Positions 17,789 to 23,909 of a DNA stretch of 64,000 nucleotides are shown here, in pieces (position 1 is the stretch's first letter; each line of letters opens with the position of its first letter). The DNA lies in the NCBI GenBank assembly GCA_964627535.1, contig CAZVJW010000002.1, positions 62,001-126,000 on the forward strand, in the 5' to 3' direction. The DNA is from UBA1447 sp964627535. Lineage in GTDB: Bacteria > Bacillota > Clostridia > Oscillospirales > Acutalibacteraceae. The translations under genes were made by a program, and so were the position numbers. A model generated the notes under the pieces. It was not told where the DNA came from. It saw only the letters and a list, made by a program, of their open reading frames with translations, and made no database searches.

Positions 17789-18067
17789 ATATATTAATCC
17801 CCTTAACTTCGCAAAATATTTCTTTTGCGAAGTTGGATAACGTTTTTCTTTAGGGTGATACCGGTCCCCGATGATGTTAATTATATCACGCTCCAACTCC
17901 TCAAACAAGTCTAACCTAACCTTGGCGGTTATAAGGTCAAGATATTCGAGCTCATCACAAAGCTTCATCGTATAGTTGTTATGCATGTTTTTGTAGTCAT
18001 AAAGTAAATCATCGGCTTTCCGGAGAACATACATCCAAATTATTTCTATCTTTCTTTTGTCGGTCAT
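17768..18067 (-). CDS. Small element protein, read through att (copy 1)
   Basis: Unknown function: 99 residues, hydrophilic and predicted mostly helical (MTDKRKIEIIWMYVLRKADD at the N-terminus). In copy 2 the same frame ends after 83 residues because the element junction supplies a TAA. Here integration into dif replaces that end with chromosomal sequence, adding 16 residues and ending one base before the recombinase start. The protein therefore differs between the outermost copy and the inner or circular form. An 8 bp dyad (ATACGAAA/TTTCGTAT, 18066-18089) covers its start. Confidence 0.6.
   Translation of the reverse strand: MTDKRKIEIIWMYVLRKADDLLYDYKNMHNNYTMKLCDELEYLDLITAKVRLDLFEELERDIINIIGDRYHPKEKRYPTSQKKYFAKLRGLIYMKSRFC
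17805..17834. other. dif: dif-like Xer recombination site (intact, left junction)
   Basis: Two perfectly inverted 12 bp arms, AACTTCGCAAAA and TTTTGCGAAGTT, flank a 6 bp spacer TATTTC (17817-17822). Two ~11 bp arms around a 6 bp spacer is the architecture of XerCD sites. From memory, the arms share the pattern ACTTC..A.AA and TT.TG..AA.T with the Bacillus subtilis dif site. It lies beside a Xer-like gene and at the point where gene orientation switches. The spacer and right arm recur at the two other element junctions. Confidence 0.8.
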
Positions 18068-18118
18068 ACGAAATAAACCGTTTTCGTATCAATTTTGCTA
18101 TCTTTCTGCTCCTCTTCC

Positions 18119-18165
18119 AAAACAGCCGGCAGCGCTGCTAAAAAACGCAGCGGTGCCGCTGTTTT
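18119..18165. terminator. Hairpin between rep and the small ORF (copy 1)
   Basis: A long GC-rich stem is built from AAAACAG / CTGTTTT, CGGCA / TGCCG and CGCTGC / GCAGCG, with loop TAAAAAAC. It ends in a T-run on either strand. It would terminate rep mRNA before the small ORF and the Xer-like gene. Confidence 0.75.
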
Positions 18166-18214
18166 TTGGGTAGTTTCAAAAGATAAGGCAAAAATTACCG
18201 AAATCATTATATCG

Positions 18215-19240
18215 TTACCTTGCATAAACAAGCCCCATTTCTATATCTTTTCTCTTGCCGGTCAAAGCTTCAACAAGCAATTCATTAGGCGAAACCTGAT
18301 AATCTATGCTTGTGGCAGTCATAAAGGGATAAACCTGTAAAAGCCATTCTTGCTTCTTGTTTAACTTAGCAGGCAAGACCAAGTCCAATAAATCGGACAC
18401 ATTCCCCTCTTTTAATTCTAAATAAGTTTTAATCGTACTTGCGTAAACATCCTTGACAGTATGAACCACATTGCTCATATTGTAATCAAGTCCGCCAACA
18501 TAGAAGCCTTTAATCTTTTCGGCAGAATTGCAAAACCTAACCCACCAACGGCAAACGGACTTTCTTTCGGTATGATTATCTATATTCGCCTCATTTGTGA
18601 ATCTAAGATATGCAAATAGCATTCCGGCATAAGCTTTGCCGATAGAGCCAAGCTCGAAAGCTCGTATGTAAAATGACAGTGCATTATCGTTTCGAAGCTG
18701 AAATTCAGCCCTTAACCAATGACCGACATATTTCTTTTCAAGAGCTTTGTTATATATCCTCAAACGTCGGTCGCTTGATGAAGAGCCGAAAACAATCATC
18801 TGCTCATCACCGTCAATAAATATTTTTCGCCTTGACAGACAAATATACCGCCTTTCTTTTACATGGCGAAGCATGTTATCGTACGATAATTTAGCGCACT
18901 CCCCTTCTCCGGGCTTATCGTCGCAAGCTATATCAATTCGTGCCAGGTGCGAACCCTGCTCGGACATAAACAAACCGATAAATTTCAGCCAGTCAAATTC
19001 ATTATTATGTAGTGTTTCAAGCATACGGCATCCGGTACCGCTCATATCAAGTATTAAATATTCTCCGGCATGGACTTTAATACCACCGAAATAGAAACAT
19101 TTTTCTAATCCGTAGTAAGACTTTATCTTTTCGCACTCACCCATATTTATATTTAACATTTCGAATAATTCTTCGATTGAAAAGCACGAAAAGCTTATTG
19201 TCAGATAGTCCACGAGAATATTGATTTTTACCACCTCCAA
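18215..19240 (-). CDS. Rep_trans-family rolling-circle initiator/relaxase (copy 1)
   Basis: A 341-residue protein with the replication initiation factor (Rep_trans) pattern: DYLTISF at 11-17, RIDIACDD at 101-108 (metal ligands), FGSSSSDRRLRIYNK at 151-165 with a likely nucleophilic Tyr163, and the WLRAEFQLR block at 175-183. The family includes plasmid Rep proteins, RstA of CTX phage and the MOBT relaxases NicK and Orf20 of ICEBs1 and Tn916. It would nick the element and start rolling-circle replication or transfer. No N-terminal HTH is present. The start is uncertain: the TTG at 19240 overlaps the only GGAGG, so a start a few codons downstream is possible. Confidence 0.85.
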   Translation of the reverse strand: MEVVKINILVDYLTISFSCFSIEELFEMLNINMGECEKIKSYYGLEKCFYFGGIKVHAGEYLILDMSGTGCRMLETLHNNEFDWLKFIGLFMSEQGSHLARIDIACDDKPGEGECAKLSYDNMLRHVKERRYICLSRRKIFIDGDEQMIVFGSSSSDRRLRIYNKALEKKYVGHWLRAEFQLRNDNALSFYIRAFELGSIGKAYAGMLFAYLRFTNEANIDNHTERKSVCRWWVRFCNSAEKIKGFYVGGLDYNMSNVVHTVKDVYASTIKTYLELKEGNVSDLLDLVLPAKLNKKQEWLLQVYPFMTATSIDYQVSPNELLVEALTGKRKDIEMGLVYAR

Positions 19241-19248
19241 ACATGCAA

Positions 19249-19264
19249 AAAACTTGCAAGTTTT
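19249..19264. promoter_or_regulatory. 16 bp palindrome upstream of rep (copy 1)
   Basis: AAAACTTGCAAGTTTT is a perfect palindrome just upstream of the rep start. It is placed to be an operator controlling rep. Confidence 0.5.
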
Positions 19265-19333
19265 AGCAAAGTAATTTTAGGGGTTCCAGCCTTAGAGCCA
19301 TAAGGGATAGAGCTACTTTTGTATGGAGTGCGT

Positions 19334-19365
19334 TACCCCCGTGCTACAAAAGGGGGTAGACCCCC
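19334..19365. other. oriT/dso-like hairpin (copy 1)
   Basis: TACCCCC and GGGGGTA arms surround an 11 nt loop containing GCTACA, followed at once by CCCCC, which could pair instead with the G-run. As I recall, ICEBs1 and Tn916 have nick sites in the same form: C-run/G-run arms with GCTAACA or CTAACA in the loop, cut by MOBT relaxases related to the Rep protein here. Confidence 0.6.
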
Positions 19366-19498
19366 AAAAAATGAACACATTCAAACCTCAAAAAGAACGA
19401 TTTTGCGAAAGGTTTGCATCTTCGATGCTGGGCGCCTTTGGCGCAAGGTAAAAGATTTTATATTTGCCTACGGCACTTTAACATAAGCTTTAATCTGG

Positions 19499-19597
19499 AA
19501 TATTTGACATATTTTCGGGGTATTGCTCGCAATCCGTATATGCTCGGTCGACACGAATCCGTATATCGGTCGACTTACCGAAAATACATCAAATATT
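19499..19597. repeat. Large dyad with internal iterons (copy 1)
   Basis: An imperfect inverted repeat (19499-19522 with 19576-19597; arms contain TATTTGACATATTTTCGG and CCGAAAATACATCAAATA) encloses two direct repeats of AATCCGTATAT followed by CGGTCGAC (19531-19552, 19556-19574). It could be a single-strand origin, a Xis or replication iteron site, or a structured RNA. Confidence 0.55.
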
Positions 19598-19810
19598 CTG
19601 TCAGCAATTATCTTTTCATATCTTGCCCTTGCGGGAGAACGCTGTTAATAGAGTGAATATTTAGGTTAGTCGTTTTGTATTACATTTTCAGCTTCAAAAC
19701 CCTTGTCAGTCGTGCAATATCATCCATGTTGTGTGTGTCCTTTCTGTCCGAGTTATGTGGATAAGATAAAGAAAAGGGAACGAGCCTTCGGAGCCTCATT
19801 TTAACCTCTT

Positions 19811-20110
19811 TCATACCGACTCTAAAATTACAATTTCGTCACTGCTGCCATTCGGATCCGCTGCAACCGTTTGGAATACCGTATTGTTATTCACCGGATG
19901 AATTGATTTAAAAAACGCATCGACGAGCTTTAAATTTTTGTCTATGGCCTCAAAGATATTGTCGAAAATGATTATCGATTCATTCGTAAGCCCATTTTCT
20001 GACAAATGACCGAGCAGCAGCTTAAAATTCAAACTGTTTGCACATAAAATCTCAATAGAAACCTCGGCATTATCATAGGTATCAAAATCAGATTGCAGAA
20101 TTATTGACAT
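19811..20110 (-). CDS. Small element protein of unknown function (copy 1)
   Basis: An acidic protein of about 99 residues starting MSIILQSDFDTYDNAEVS. I do not recognise the family. The frame extends 6 codons upstream to 20128, overlapping the Xis-like stop as ATGA. I prefer the internal ATG at 20110 because AGAGGGG lies just before it. It sits between the Xis-like gene and the origin-like region, in the position of rstB in RS1-type elements, but I see no sequence similarity I can name. Confidence 0.65.
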   Translation of the reverse strand: MSIILQSDFDTYDNAEVSIEILCANSLNFKLLLGHLSENGLTNESIIIFDNIFEAIDKNLKLVDAFFKSIHPVNNNTVFQTVAADPNGSSDEIVILESV

Positions 20111-20124
20111 GATAGTCCCCTCTT

Positions 20125-20310
20125 TCATTTCTTAATTTTTTTGTTTTGTTGTTTCATCCAGCGCCTAACAACATTCAAATCGTACATATACATATTCACA
20201 CCATTATTTGCCCAAATGGACGGTAACCCCTGCGACCGCCAAATATACAACGTTTTTCTTGTTATTCCGAGCTCTTTACTTAGCTGATTTTGTGTCATTA
20301 AATTACTCAT
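20125..20310 (-). CDS. Xis/AlpA-like helix-turn-helix protein (copy 1)
   Basis: A 61-residue winged-HTH of the excisionase/MerR-like type: LMTQNQLSKELGITRKTLYIWRS..GLPSI...GVNMYMYDLNVVRRWM. Such proteins bend DNA for excision or activate integrase genes. With no integrase in the element it may act as the directionality or replication activator. Its start has an AGGAGGTGATG ribosome site. It is the first gene of the leftward operon, divergent from the repressor. Confidence 0.8.
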   Translation of the reverse strand: MSNLMTQNQLSKELGITRKTLYIWRSQGLPSIWANNGVNMYMYDLNVVRRWMKQQNKKIKK

Positions 20311-20327
20311 ATCATCACCTCCTCACA

Positions 20328-20371
20328 TGTAACATATGTTACAGTGTACTTTGTAGGTTCATATTGAACAA
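20328..20371 (-). promoter_or_regulatory. Leftward promoter and palindromic operator (copy 1)
   Basis: On the - strand, TTGTTC (-35, 20366-20371), a 17 bp spacer and TACACT (-10, 20343-20348) precede the Xis-like gene. A perfect 16 bp palindrome TGTAACATATGTTACA (20328-20343) starts right at the -10 box and covers the transcription start. It is the obvious operator for the divergent Cro/CI-type repressor. Confidence 0.65.
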
Positions 20372-20432
20372 CCACCGATTTCAGCCGTTTTGAACCTCAA
20401 AAGTTCATAATCAACAAACAGCTCTCGTTATC

Positions 20433-20461
20433 TTCAAAATCCATTGATTTTGATGTATACT
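20433..20461 (+). promoter_or_regulatory. Repressor promoter (copy 1)
   Basis: TTCAAA (20433-20438), a 17 bp spacer and TATACT (20456-20461) lie upstream of the repressor gene. Confidence 0.55.
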
Positions 20462-20492
20462 TAAAAGTACAAATACGAAAGGCGGTTATGAT

Positions 20493-20696
20493 ATGGAAAT
20501 TAAAGATATTTTAAAATTAGAAAGAAAAAAGCAAGATAAAACACAACAGCAAATAGCCGATTATTTGAACATGGCTAGAGGTTCATATGCAAAATACGAA
20601 ACAGGAGCAAATACCCCAACGACAGACAATATTCTAAAATTAGCTAAACTTTACAATTGCAGTACCGACTATCTTCTTGGAAGATACATAAACTAA
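20493..20696 (+). CDS. Cro/CI-type repressor (copy 1)
   Basis: A 67-residue XRE-family HTH protein: KQDKTQQQIADYLNMARGSYAKYETGANTPTTDNILKLAKLYNCSTDYLLGRYI. It has one HTH and no peptidase or dimerisation domain. It is divergent from the Xis/rep operon, with the palindromic operator between them, so it probably keeps the element quiet, like RstR of CTX/RS1 or a prophage CI. A terminator follows at 20782-20814. Confidence 0.85.
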   Translation: MEIKDILKLERKKQDKTQQQIADYLNMARGSYAKYETGANTPTTDNILKLAKLYNCSTDYLLGRYIN

Positions 20697-20754
20697 TCGA
20701 AATATCGCCAAAAACAGCCCTACAAGGCGTTTTAACCCGCAGAGCCTTAAACCT

Positions 20755-20772
20755 TGTCCAGCCGGCTGGACA
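20755..20772. repeat. 18 bp perfect palindrome (copy 1)
   Basis: TGTCCAGCCGGCTGGACA lies between the repressor and the right end of the element, next to the terminator. It may be a protein-binding site for recombination or segregation, or an extra terminator stem. No T-run follows, so a binding site seems more likely. Confidence 0.5.
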
Positions 20773-20781
20773 GCAAAAAAT

Positions 20782-20814
20782 ACAACCCCCTGCTTGAATA
20801 AAGCAAAGGGTTGT
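20782..20814 (+). terminator. Repressor terminator at element right end (copy 1)
   Basis: ACAACCC / GGGTTGT arms, with an inner TGC / GCA pairing, are followed by TTTT. It ends rightward transcription just before the att junction. Confidence 0.7.
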
Positions 20815-20820
20815 TTTAAT

Positions 20821-20850
20821 TTCTACAGTCCTTATTTCTTTTGCGAAGTT
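20821..20850. other. Hybrid att junction between copies
   Basis: The spacer TATTTC and right arm TTTTGCGAAGTT match the intact dif-like site, but the left arm is element sequence, TTCTACAGTCCT, with little similarity to the dif arm. One good arm plus one degenerate arm is the usual att form of elements that exploit Xer. It is the second of three att sites spaced exactly 3,016 bp. Confidence 0.8.
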
Positions 20851-21083
20851 GGATAACGTTTTTCTTTAGGGTGATACCGGTCCCCGATGATGTTAATTAT
20901 ATCACGCTCCAACTCCTCAAACAAGTCTAACCTAACCTTGGCGGTTATAAGGTCAAGATATTCGAGCTCATCACAAAGCTTCATCGTATAGTTGTTATGC
21001 ATGTTTTTGTAGTCATAAAGTAAATCATCGGCTTTCCGGAGAACATACATCCAAATTATTTCTATCTTTCTTTTGTCGGTCAT
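20832..21083 (-). CDS. Small element protein, native length (copy 2)
   Basis: The 83-residue form of the unknown helical protein. Its TAA stop is created at the junction, where the last codons (TSQKK) are read from the dif right arm and the stop comes partly from the element end. It would be the form made from a circular or concatemeric element. Function not recognised. Confidence 0.6.
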   Translation of the reverse strand: MTDKRKIEIIWMYVLRKADDLLYDYKNMHNNYTMKLCDELEYLDLITAKVRLDLFEELERDIINIIGDRYHPKEKRYPTSQKK

Positions 21084-21134
21084 ACGAAATAAACCGTTTT
21101 CGTATCAATTTTGCTATCTTTCTGCTCCTCTTCC

Positions 21135-21181
21135 AAAACAGCCGGCAGCGCTGCTAAAAAACGCAGCGGTGCCGCTGTTTT
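21135..21181. terminator. Hairpin between rep and the small ORF (copy 2)
   Basis: The same GC-rich hairpin as in copy 1. Confidence 0.75.
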
Positions 21182-21230
21182 TTGGGTAGTTTCAAAAGAT
21201 AAGGCAAAAATTACCGAAATCATTATATCG

Positions 21231-22256
21231 TTACCTTGCATAAACAAGCCCCATTTCTATATCTTTTCTCTTGCCGGTCAAAGCTTCAACAAGCAATTCA
21301 TTAGGCGAAACCTGATAATCTATGCTTGTGGCAGTCATAAAGGGATAAACCTGTAAAAGCCATTCTTGCTTCTTGTTTAACTTAGCAGGCAAGACCAAGT
21401 CCAATAAATCGGACACATTCCCCTCTTTTAATTCTAAATAAGTTTTAATCGTACTTGCGTAAACATCCTTGACAGTATGAACCACATTGCTCATATTGTA
21501 ATCAAGTCCGCCAACATAGAAGCCTTTAATCTTTTCGGCAGAATTGCAAAACCTAACCCACCAACGGCAAACGGACTTTCTTTCGGTATGATTATCTATA
21601 TTCGCCTCATTTGTGAATCTAAGATATGCAAATAGCATTCCGGCATAAGCTTTGCCGATAGAGCCAAGCTCGAAAGCTCGTATGTAAAATGACAGTGCAT
21701 TATCGTTTCGAAGCTGAAATTCAGCCCTTAACCAATGACCGACATATTTCTTTTCAAGAGCTTTGTTATATATCCTCAAACGTCGGTCGCTTGATGAAGA
21801 GCCGAAAACAATCATCTGCTCATCACCGTCAATAAATATTTTTCGCCTTGACAGACAAATATACCGCCTTTCTTTTACATGGCGAAGCATGTTATCGTAC
21901 GATAATTTAGCGCACTCCCCTTCTCCGGGCTTATCGTCGCAAGCTATATCAATTCGTGCCAGGTGCGAACCCTGCTCGGACATAAACAAACCGATAAATT
22001 TCAGCCAGTCAAATTCATTATTATGTAGTGTTTCAAGCATACGGCATCCGGTACCGCTCATATCAAGTATTAAATATTCTCCGGCATGGACTTTAATACC
22101 ACCGAAATAGAAACATTTTTCTAATCCGTAGTAAGACTTTATCTTTTCGCACTCACCCATATTTATATTTAACATTTCGAATAATTCTTCGATTGAAAAG
22201 CACGAAAAGCTTATTGTCAGATAGTCCACGAGAATATTGATTTTTACCACCTCCAA
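21231..22256 (-). CDS. Rep_trans-family initiator/relaxase (copy 2)
   Basis: Identical at protein level to the copy 1 protein, with the same RIDIACDD and RIYNK motifs and the same uncertain TTG start over GGAGG. Both copies are intact, so neither shows decay. Confidence 0.85.
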   Translation of the reverse strand: MEVVKINILVDYLTISFSCFSIEELFEMLNINMGECEKIKSYYGLEKCFYFGGIKVHAGEYLILDMSGTGCRMLETLHNNEFDWLKFIGLFMSEQGSHLARIDIACDDKPGEGECAKLSYDNMLRHVKERRYICLSRRKIFIDGDEQMIVFGSSSSDRRLRIYNKALEKKYVGHWLRAEFQLRNDNALSFYIRAFELGSIGKAYAGMLFAYLRFTNEANIDNHTERKSVCRWWVRFCNSAEKIKGFYVGGLDYNMSNVVHTVKDVYASTIKTYLELKEGNVSDLLDLVLPAKLNKKQEWLLQVYPFMTATSIDYQVSPNELLVEALTGKRKDIEMGLVYAR

Positions 22257-22349
22257 ACATGCAAAAAACTTGCAAGTTTTAGCAAAGTAATTTTAGGGGT
22301 TCCAGCCTTAGAGCCATAAGGGATAGAGCTACTTTTGTATGGAGTGCGT

Positions 22350-22381
22350 TACCCCCGTGCTACAAAAGGGGGTAGACCCCC
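22350..22381. other. oriT/dso-like hairpin (copy 2)
   Basis: Same sequence as 19334-19365. Confidence 0.6.
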
Positions 22382-22514
22382 AAAAAATGAACACATTCAA
22401 ACCTCAAAAAGAACGATTTTGCGAAAGGTTTGCATCTTCGATGCTGGGCGCCTTTGGCGCAAGGTAAAAGATTTTATATTTGCCTACGGCACTTTAACAT
22501 AAGCTTTAATCTGG

Positions 22515-22613
22515 AATATTTGACATATTTTCGGGGTATTGCTCGCAATCCGTATATGCTCGGTCGACACGAATCCGTATATCGGTCGACTTACCGAAAA
22601 TACATCAAATATT
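22515..22613. repeat. Large dyad with internal iterons (copy 2)
   Basis: Same sequence as 19499-19597. Confidence 0.55.
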
Positions 22614-22826
22614 CTGTCAGCAATTATCTTTTCATATCTTGCCCTTGCGGGAGAACGCTGTTAATAGAGTGAATATTTAGGTTAGTCGTTTTGTATTACA
22701 TTTTCAGCTTCAAAACCCTTGTCAGTCGTGCAATATCATCCATGTTGTGTGTGTCCTTTCTGTCCGAGTTATGTGGATAAGATAAAGAAAAGGGAACGAG
22801 CCTTCGGAGCCTCATTTTAACCTCTT

Positions 22827-23126
22827 TCATACCGACTCTAAAATTACAATTTCGTCACTGCTGCCATTCGGATCCGCTGCAACCGTTTGGAATACCGTAT
22901 TGTTATTCACCGGATGAATTGATTTAAAAAACGCATCGACGAGCTTTAAATTTTTGTCTATGGCCTCAAAGATATTGTCGAAAATGATTATCGATTCATT
23001 CGTAAGCCCATTTTCTGACAAATGACCGAGCAGCAGCTTAAAATTCAAACTGTTTGCACATAAAATCTCAATAGAAACCTCGGCATTATCATAGGTATCA
23101 AAATCAGATTGCAGAATTATTGACAT
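22827..23126 (-). CDS. Small element protein of unknown function (copy 2)
   Basis: Identical to the copy 1 protein. The preferred start is the ATG at 23126 behind AGAGGGG; the frame is open up to 23144. Confidence 0.65.
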   Translation of the reverse strand: MSIILQSDFDTYDNAEVSIEILCANSLNFKLLLGHLSENGLTNESIIIFDNIFEAIDKNLKLVDAFFKSIHPVNNNTVFQTVAADPNGSSDEIVILESV

Positions 23127-23140
23127 GATAGTCCCCTCTT

Positions 23141-23326
23141 TCATTTCTTAATTTTTTTGTTTTGTTGTTTCATCCAGCGCCTAACAACATTCAAATCGTA
23201 CATATACATATTCACACCATTATTTGCCCAAATGGACGGTAACCCCTGCGACCGCCAAATATACAACGTTTTTCTTGTTATTCCGAGCTCTTTACTTAGC
23301 TGATTTTGTGTCATTAAATTACTCAT
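23141..23326 (-). CDS. Xis/AlpA-like helix-turn-helix protein (copy 2)
   Basis: Identical to the 61-residue protein of copy 1, with the same AGGAGGTGATG ribosome site. Confidence 0.8.
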   Translation of the reverse strand: MSNLMTQNQLSKELGITRKTLYIWRSQGLPSIWANNGVNMYMYDLNVVRRWMKQQNKKIKK

Positions 23327-23343
23327 ATCATCACCTCCTCACA

Positions 23344-23387
23344 TGTAACATATGTTACAGTGTACTTTGTAGGTTCATATTGAACAA
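23344..23387 (-). promoter_or_regulatory. Leftward promoter and palindromic operator (copy 2)
   Basis: Same -35/-10 pair and 16 bp palindrome (23344-23359) as copy 1. Confidence 0.65.
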
Positions 23388-23508
23388 CCACCGATTTCAG
23401 CCGTTTTGAACCTCAAAAGTTCATAATCAACAAACAGCTCTCGTTATCTTCAAAATCCATTGATTTTGATGTATACTTAAAAGTACAAATACGAAAGGCG
23501 GTTATGAT

Positions 23509-23712
23509 ATGGAAATTAAAGATATTTTAAAATTAGAAAGAAAAAAGCAAGATAAAACACAACAGCAAATAGCCGATTATTTGAACATGGCTAGAGGTTC
23601 ATATGCAAAATACGAAACAGGAGCAAATACCCCAACGACAGACAATATTCTAAAATTAGCTAAACTTTACAATTGCAGTACCGACTATCTTCTTGGAAGA
23701 TACATAAACTAA
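23509..23712 (+). CDS. Cro/CI-type repressor (copy 2)
   Basis: Identical to the copy 1 repressor. Two copies double the repressor dose, which would help hold both copies silent and give immunity to further elements. Confidence 0.85.
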   Translation: MEIKDILKLERKKQDKTQQQIADYLNMARGSYAKYETGANTPTTDNILKLAKLYNCSTDYLLGRYIN

Positions 23713-23770
23713 TCGAAATATCGCCAAAAACAGCCCTACAAGGCGTTTTAACCCGCAGAGCCTTAAACCT

Positions 23771-23788
23771 TGTCCAGCCGGCTGGACA
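23771..23788. repeat. 18 bp perfect palindrome (copy 2)
   Basis: Same sequence as 20755-20772. Confidence 0.5.
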
Positions 23789-23797
23789 GCAAAAAAT

Positions 23798-23830
23798 ACA
23801 ACCCCCTGCTTGAATAAAGCAAAGGGTTGT
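23798..23830 (+). terminator. Repressor terminator at element right end (copy 2)
   Basis: Same hairpin and T-run as 20782-20814. Confidence 0.7.
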
Positions 23831-23836
23831 TTTAAT

Positions 23837-23866
23837 TTCTACAGTCCTTATTTCTTTTGCGAAGTT
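23837..23866. other. Right att junction of the tandem array
   Basis: Element arm TTCTACAGTCCT, spacer TATTTC (23849-23854) and arm TTTTGCGAAGTT, then chromosomal sequence (GAACAATAG). Removing both copies would join the intact left arm at 17805 to this chromosomal flank and restore one perfect dif-like site. Confidence 0.8.
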
Positions 23867-23909
23867 GAACAATAGATTTATCGAGATGCTGCTACAACTT
23901 TGTTGTGAA

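Larger units (their letters stand above)
19241..19810. other. Non-coding origin-like region of the element (copy 1)
   Basis: 570 bp with no convincing gene. It holds, from the rep end, a 16 bp perfect palindrome (AAAACTTGCAAGTTTT, 19249-19264), an oriT/dso-like G/C-run hairpin (19334-19365), and a large imperfect dyad (19499-19597) enclosing two direct repeats. Such a cluster between rep and the control genes is where rolling-circle elements keep their double- and single-strand origins. Confidence 0.6.
17817..20832. mobile_element. IMEX-like element, copy 1 (3,016 bp)
   Basis: The unit runs from the spacer of the intact dif-like site to the base before the next spacer. It carries, left to right, a small helical ORF (-), a terminator hairpin, a Rep_trans protein (-), an oriT/dso-like region, a small unknown gene (-), a Xis-like HTH gene (-), a divergent regulatory region and a Cro/CI repressor (+). 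No integrase, transposase, structural or transfer genes are present. It must use a recombinase from outside, most simply the flanking Xer-like protein. Copy 2 follows head to tail. Confidence 0.88.
22257..22826. other. Non-coding origin-like region of the element (copy 2)
   Basis: This repeats the copy 1 region: palindrome at 22265-22280, oriT/dso-like hairpin at 22350-22381 and large dyad with iterons at 22515-22613. No convincing gene. Two origins in direct repeat would let a rolling-circle initiator release a single unit circle from the tandem array. Confidence 0.6.
20833..23848. mobile_element. IMEX-like element, copy 2 (3,016 bp)
   Basis: A head-to-tail second copy. Every open reading frame I compared, real or spurious, is identical in sequence to copy 1 at an offset of 3,016, and the non-coding hairpins and palindromes match. 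The only coding difference is at the left edge, where this copy joins copy 1 instead of the chromosome. Identity of this degree implies very recent duplication, re-integration, or ongoing excision and replication. Confidence 0.88.

Noticed and set aside
18095..18340. + strand reading frame over the terminator and the rep 3' end
   Set aside because: A shadow of rep and the hairpin; no ribosome site or family resemblance.
19414..19656. 80-residue + strand reading frame in the element's non-coding region, also present in copy 2
   Set aside because: It runs through the inverted repeats and iterons, lacks a good ribosome site, and its composition follows the structured DNA.
16783..23867. A conventional integrative element carrying its own integrase at the left end
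   Set aside because: The tyrosine recombinase lies outside all three att repeats, and the repeated unit is exactly 3,016 bp without it. The intact palindromic site lies between the gene and the element, as expected for a host Xer locus.
17817..23867. CRISPR array or insertion sequences
   Set aside because: There are only three direct repeats, spaced 3 kb apart, with no spacers. There is no transposase and no terminal inverted repeats.
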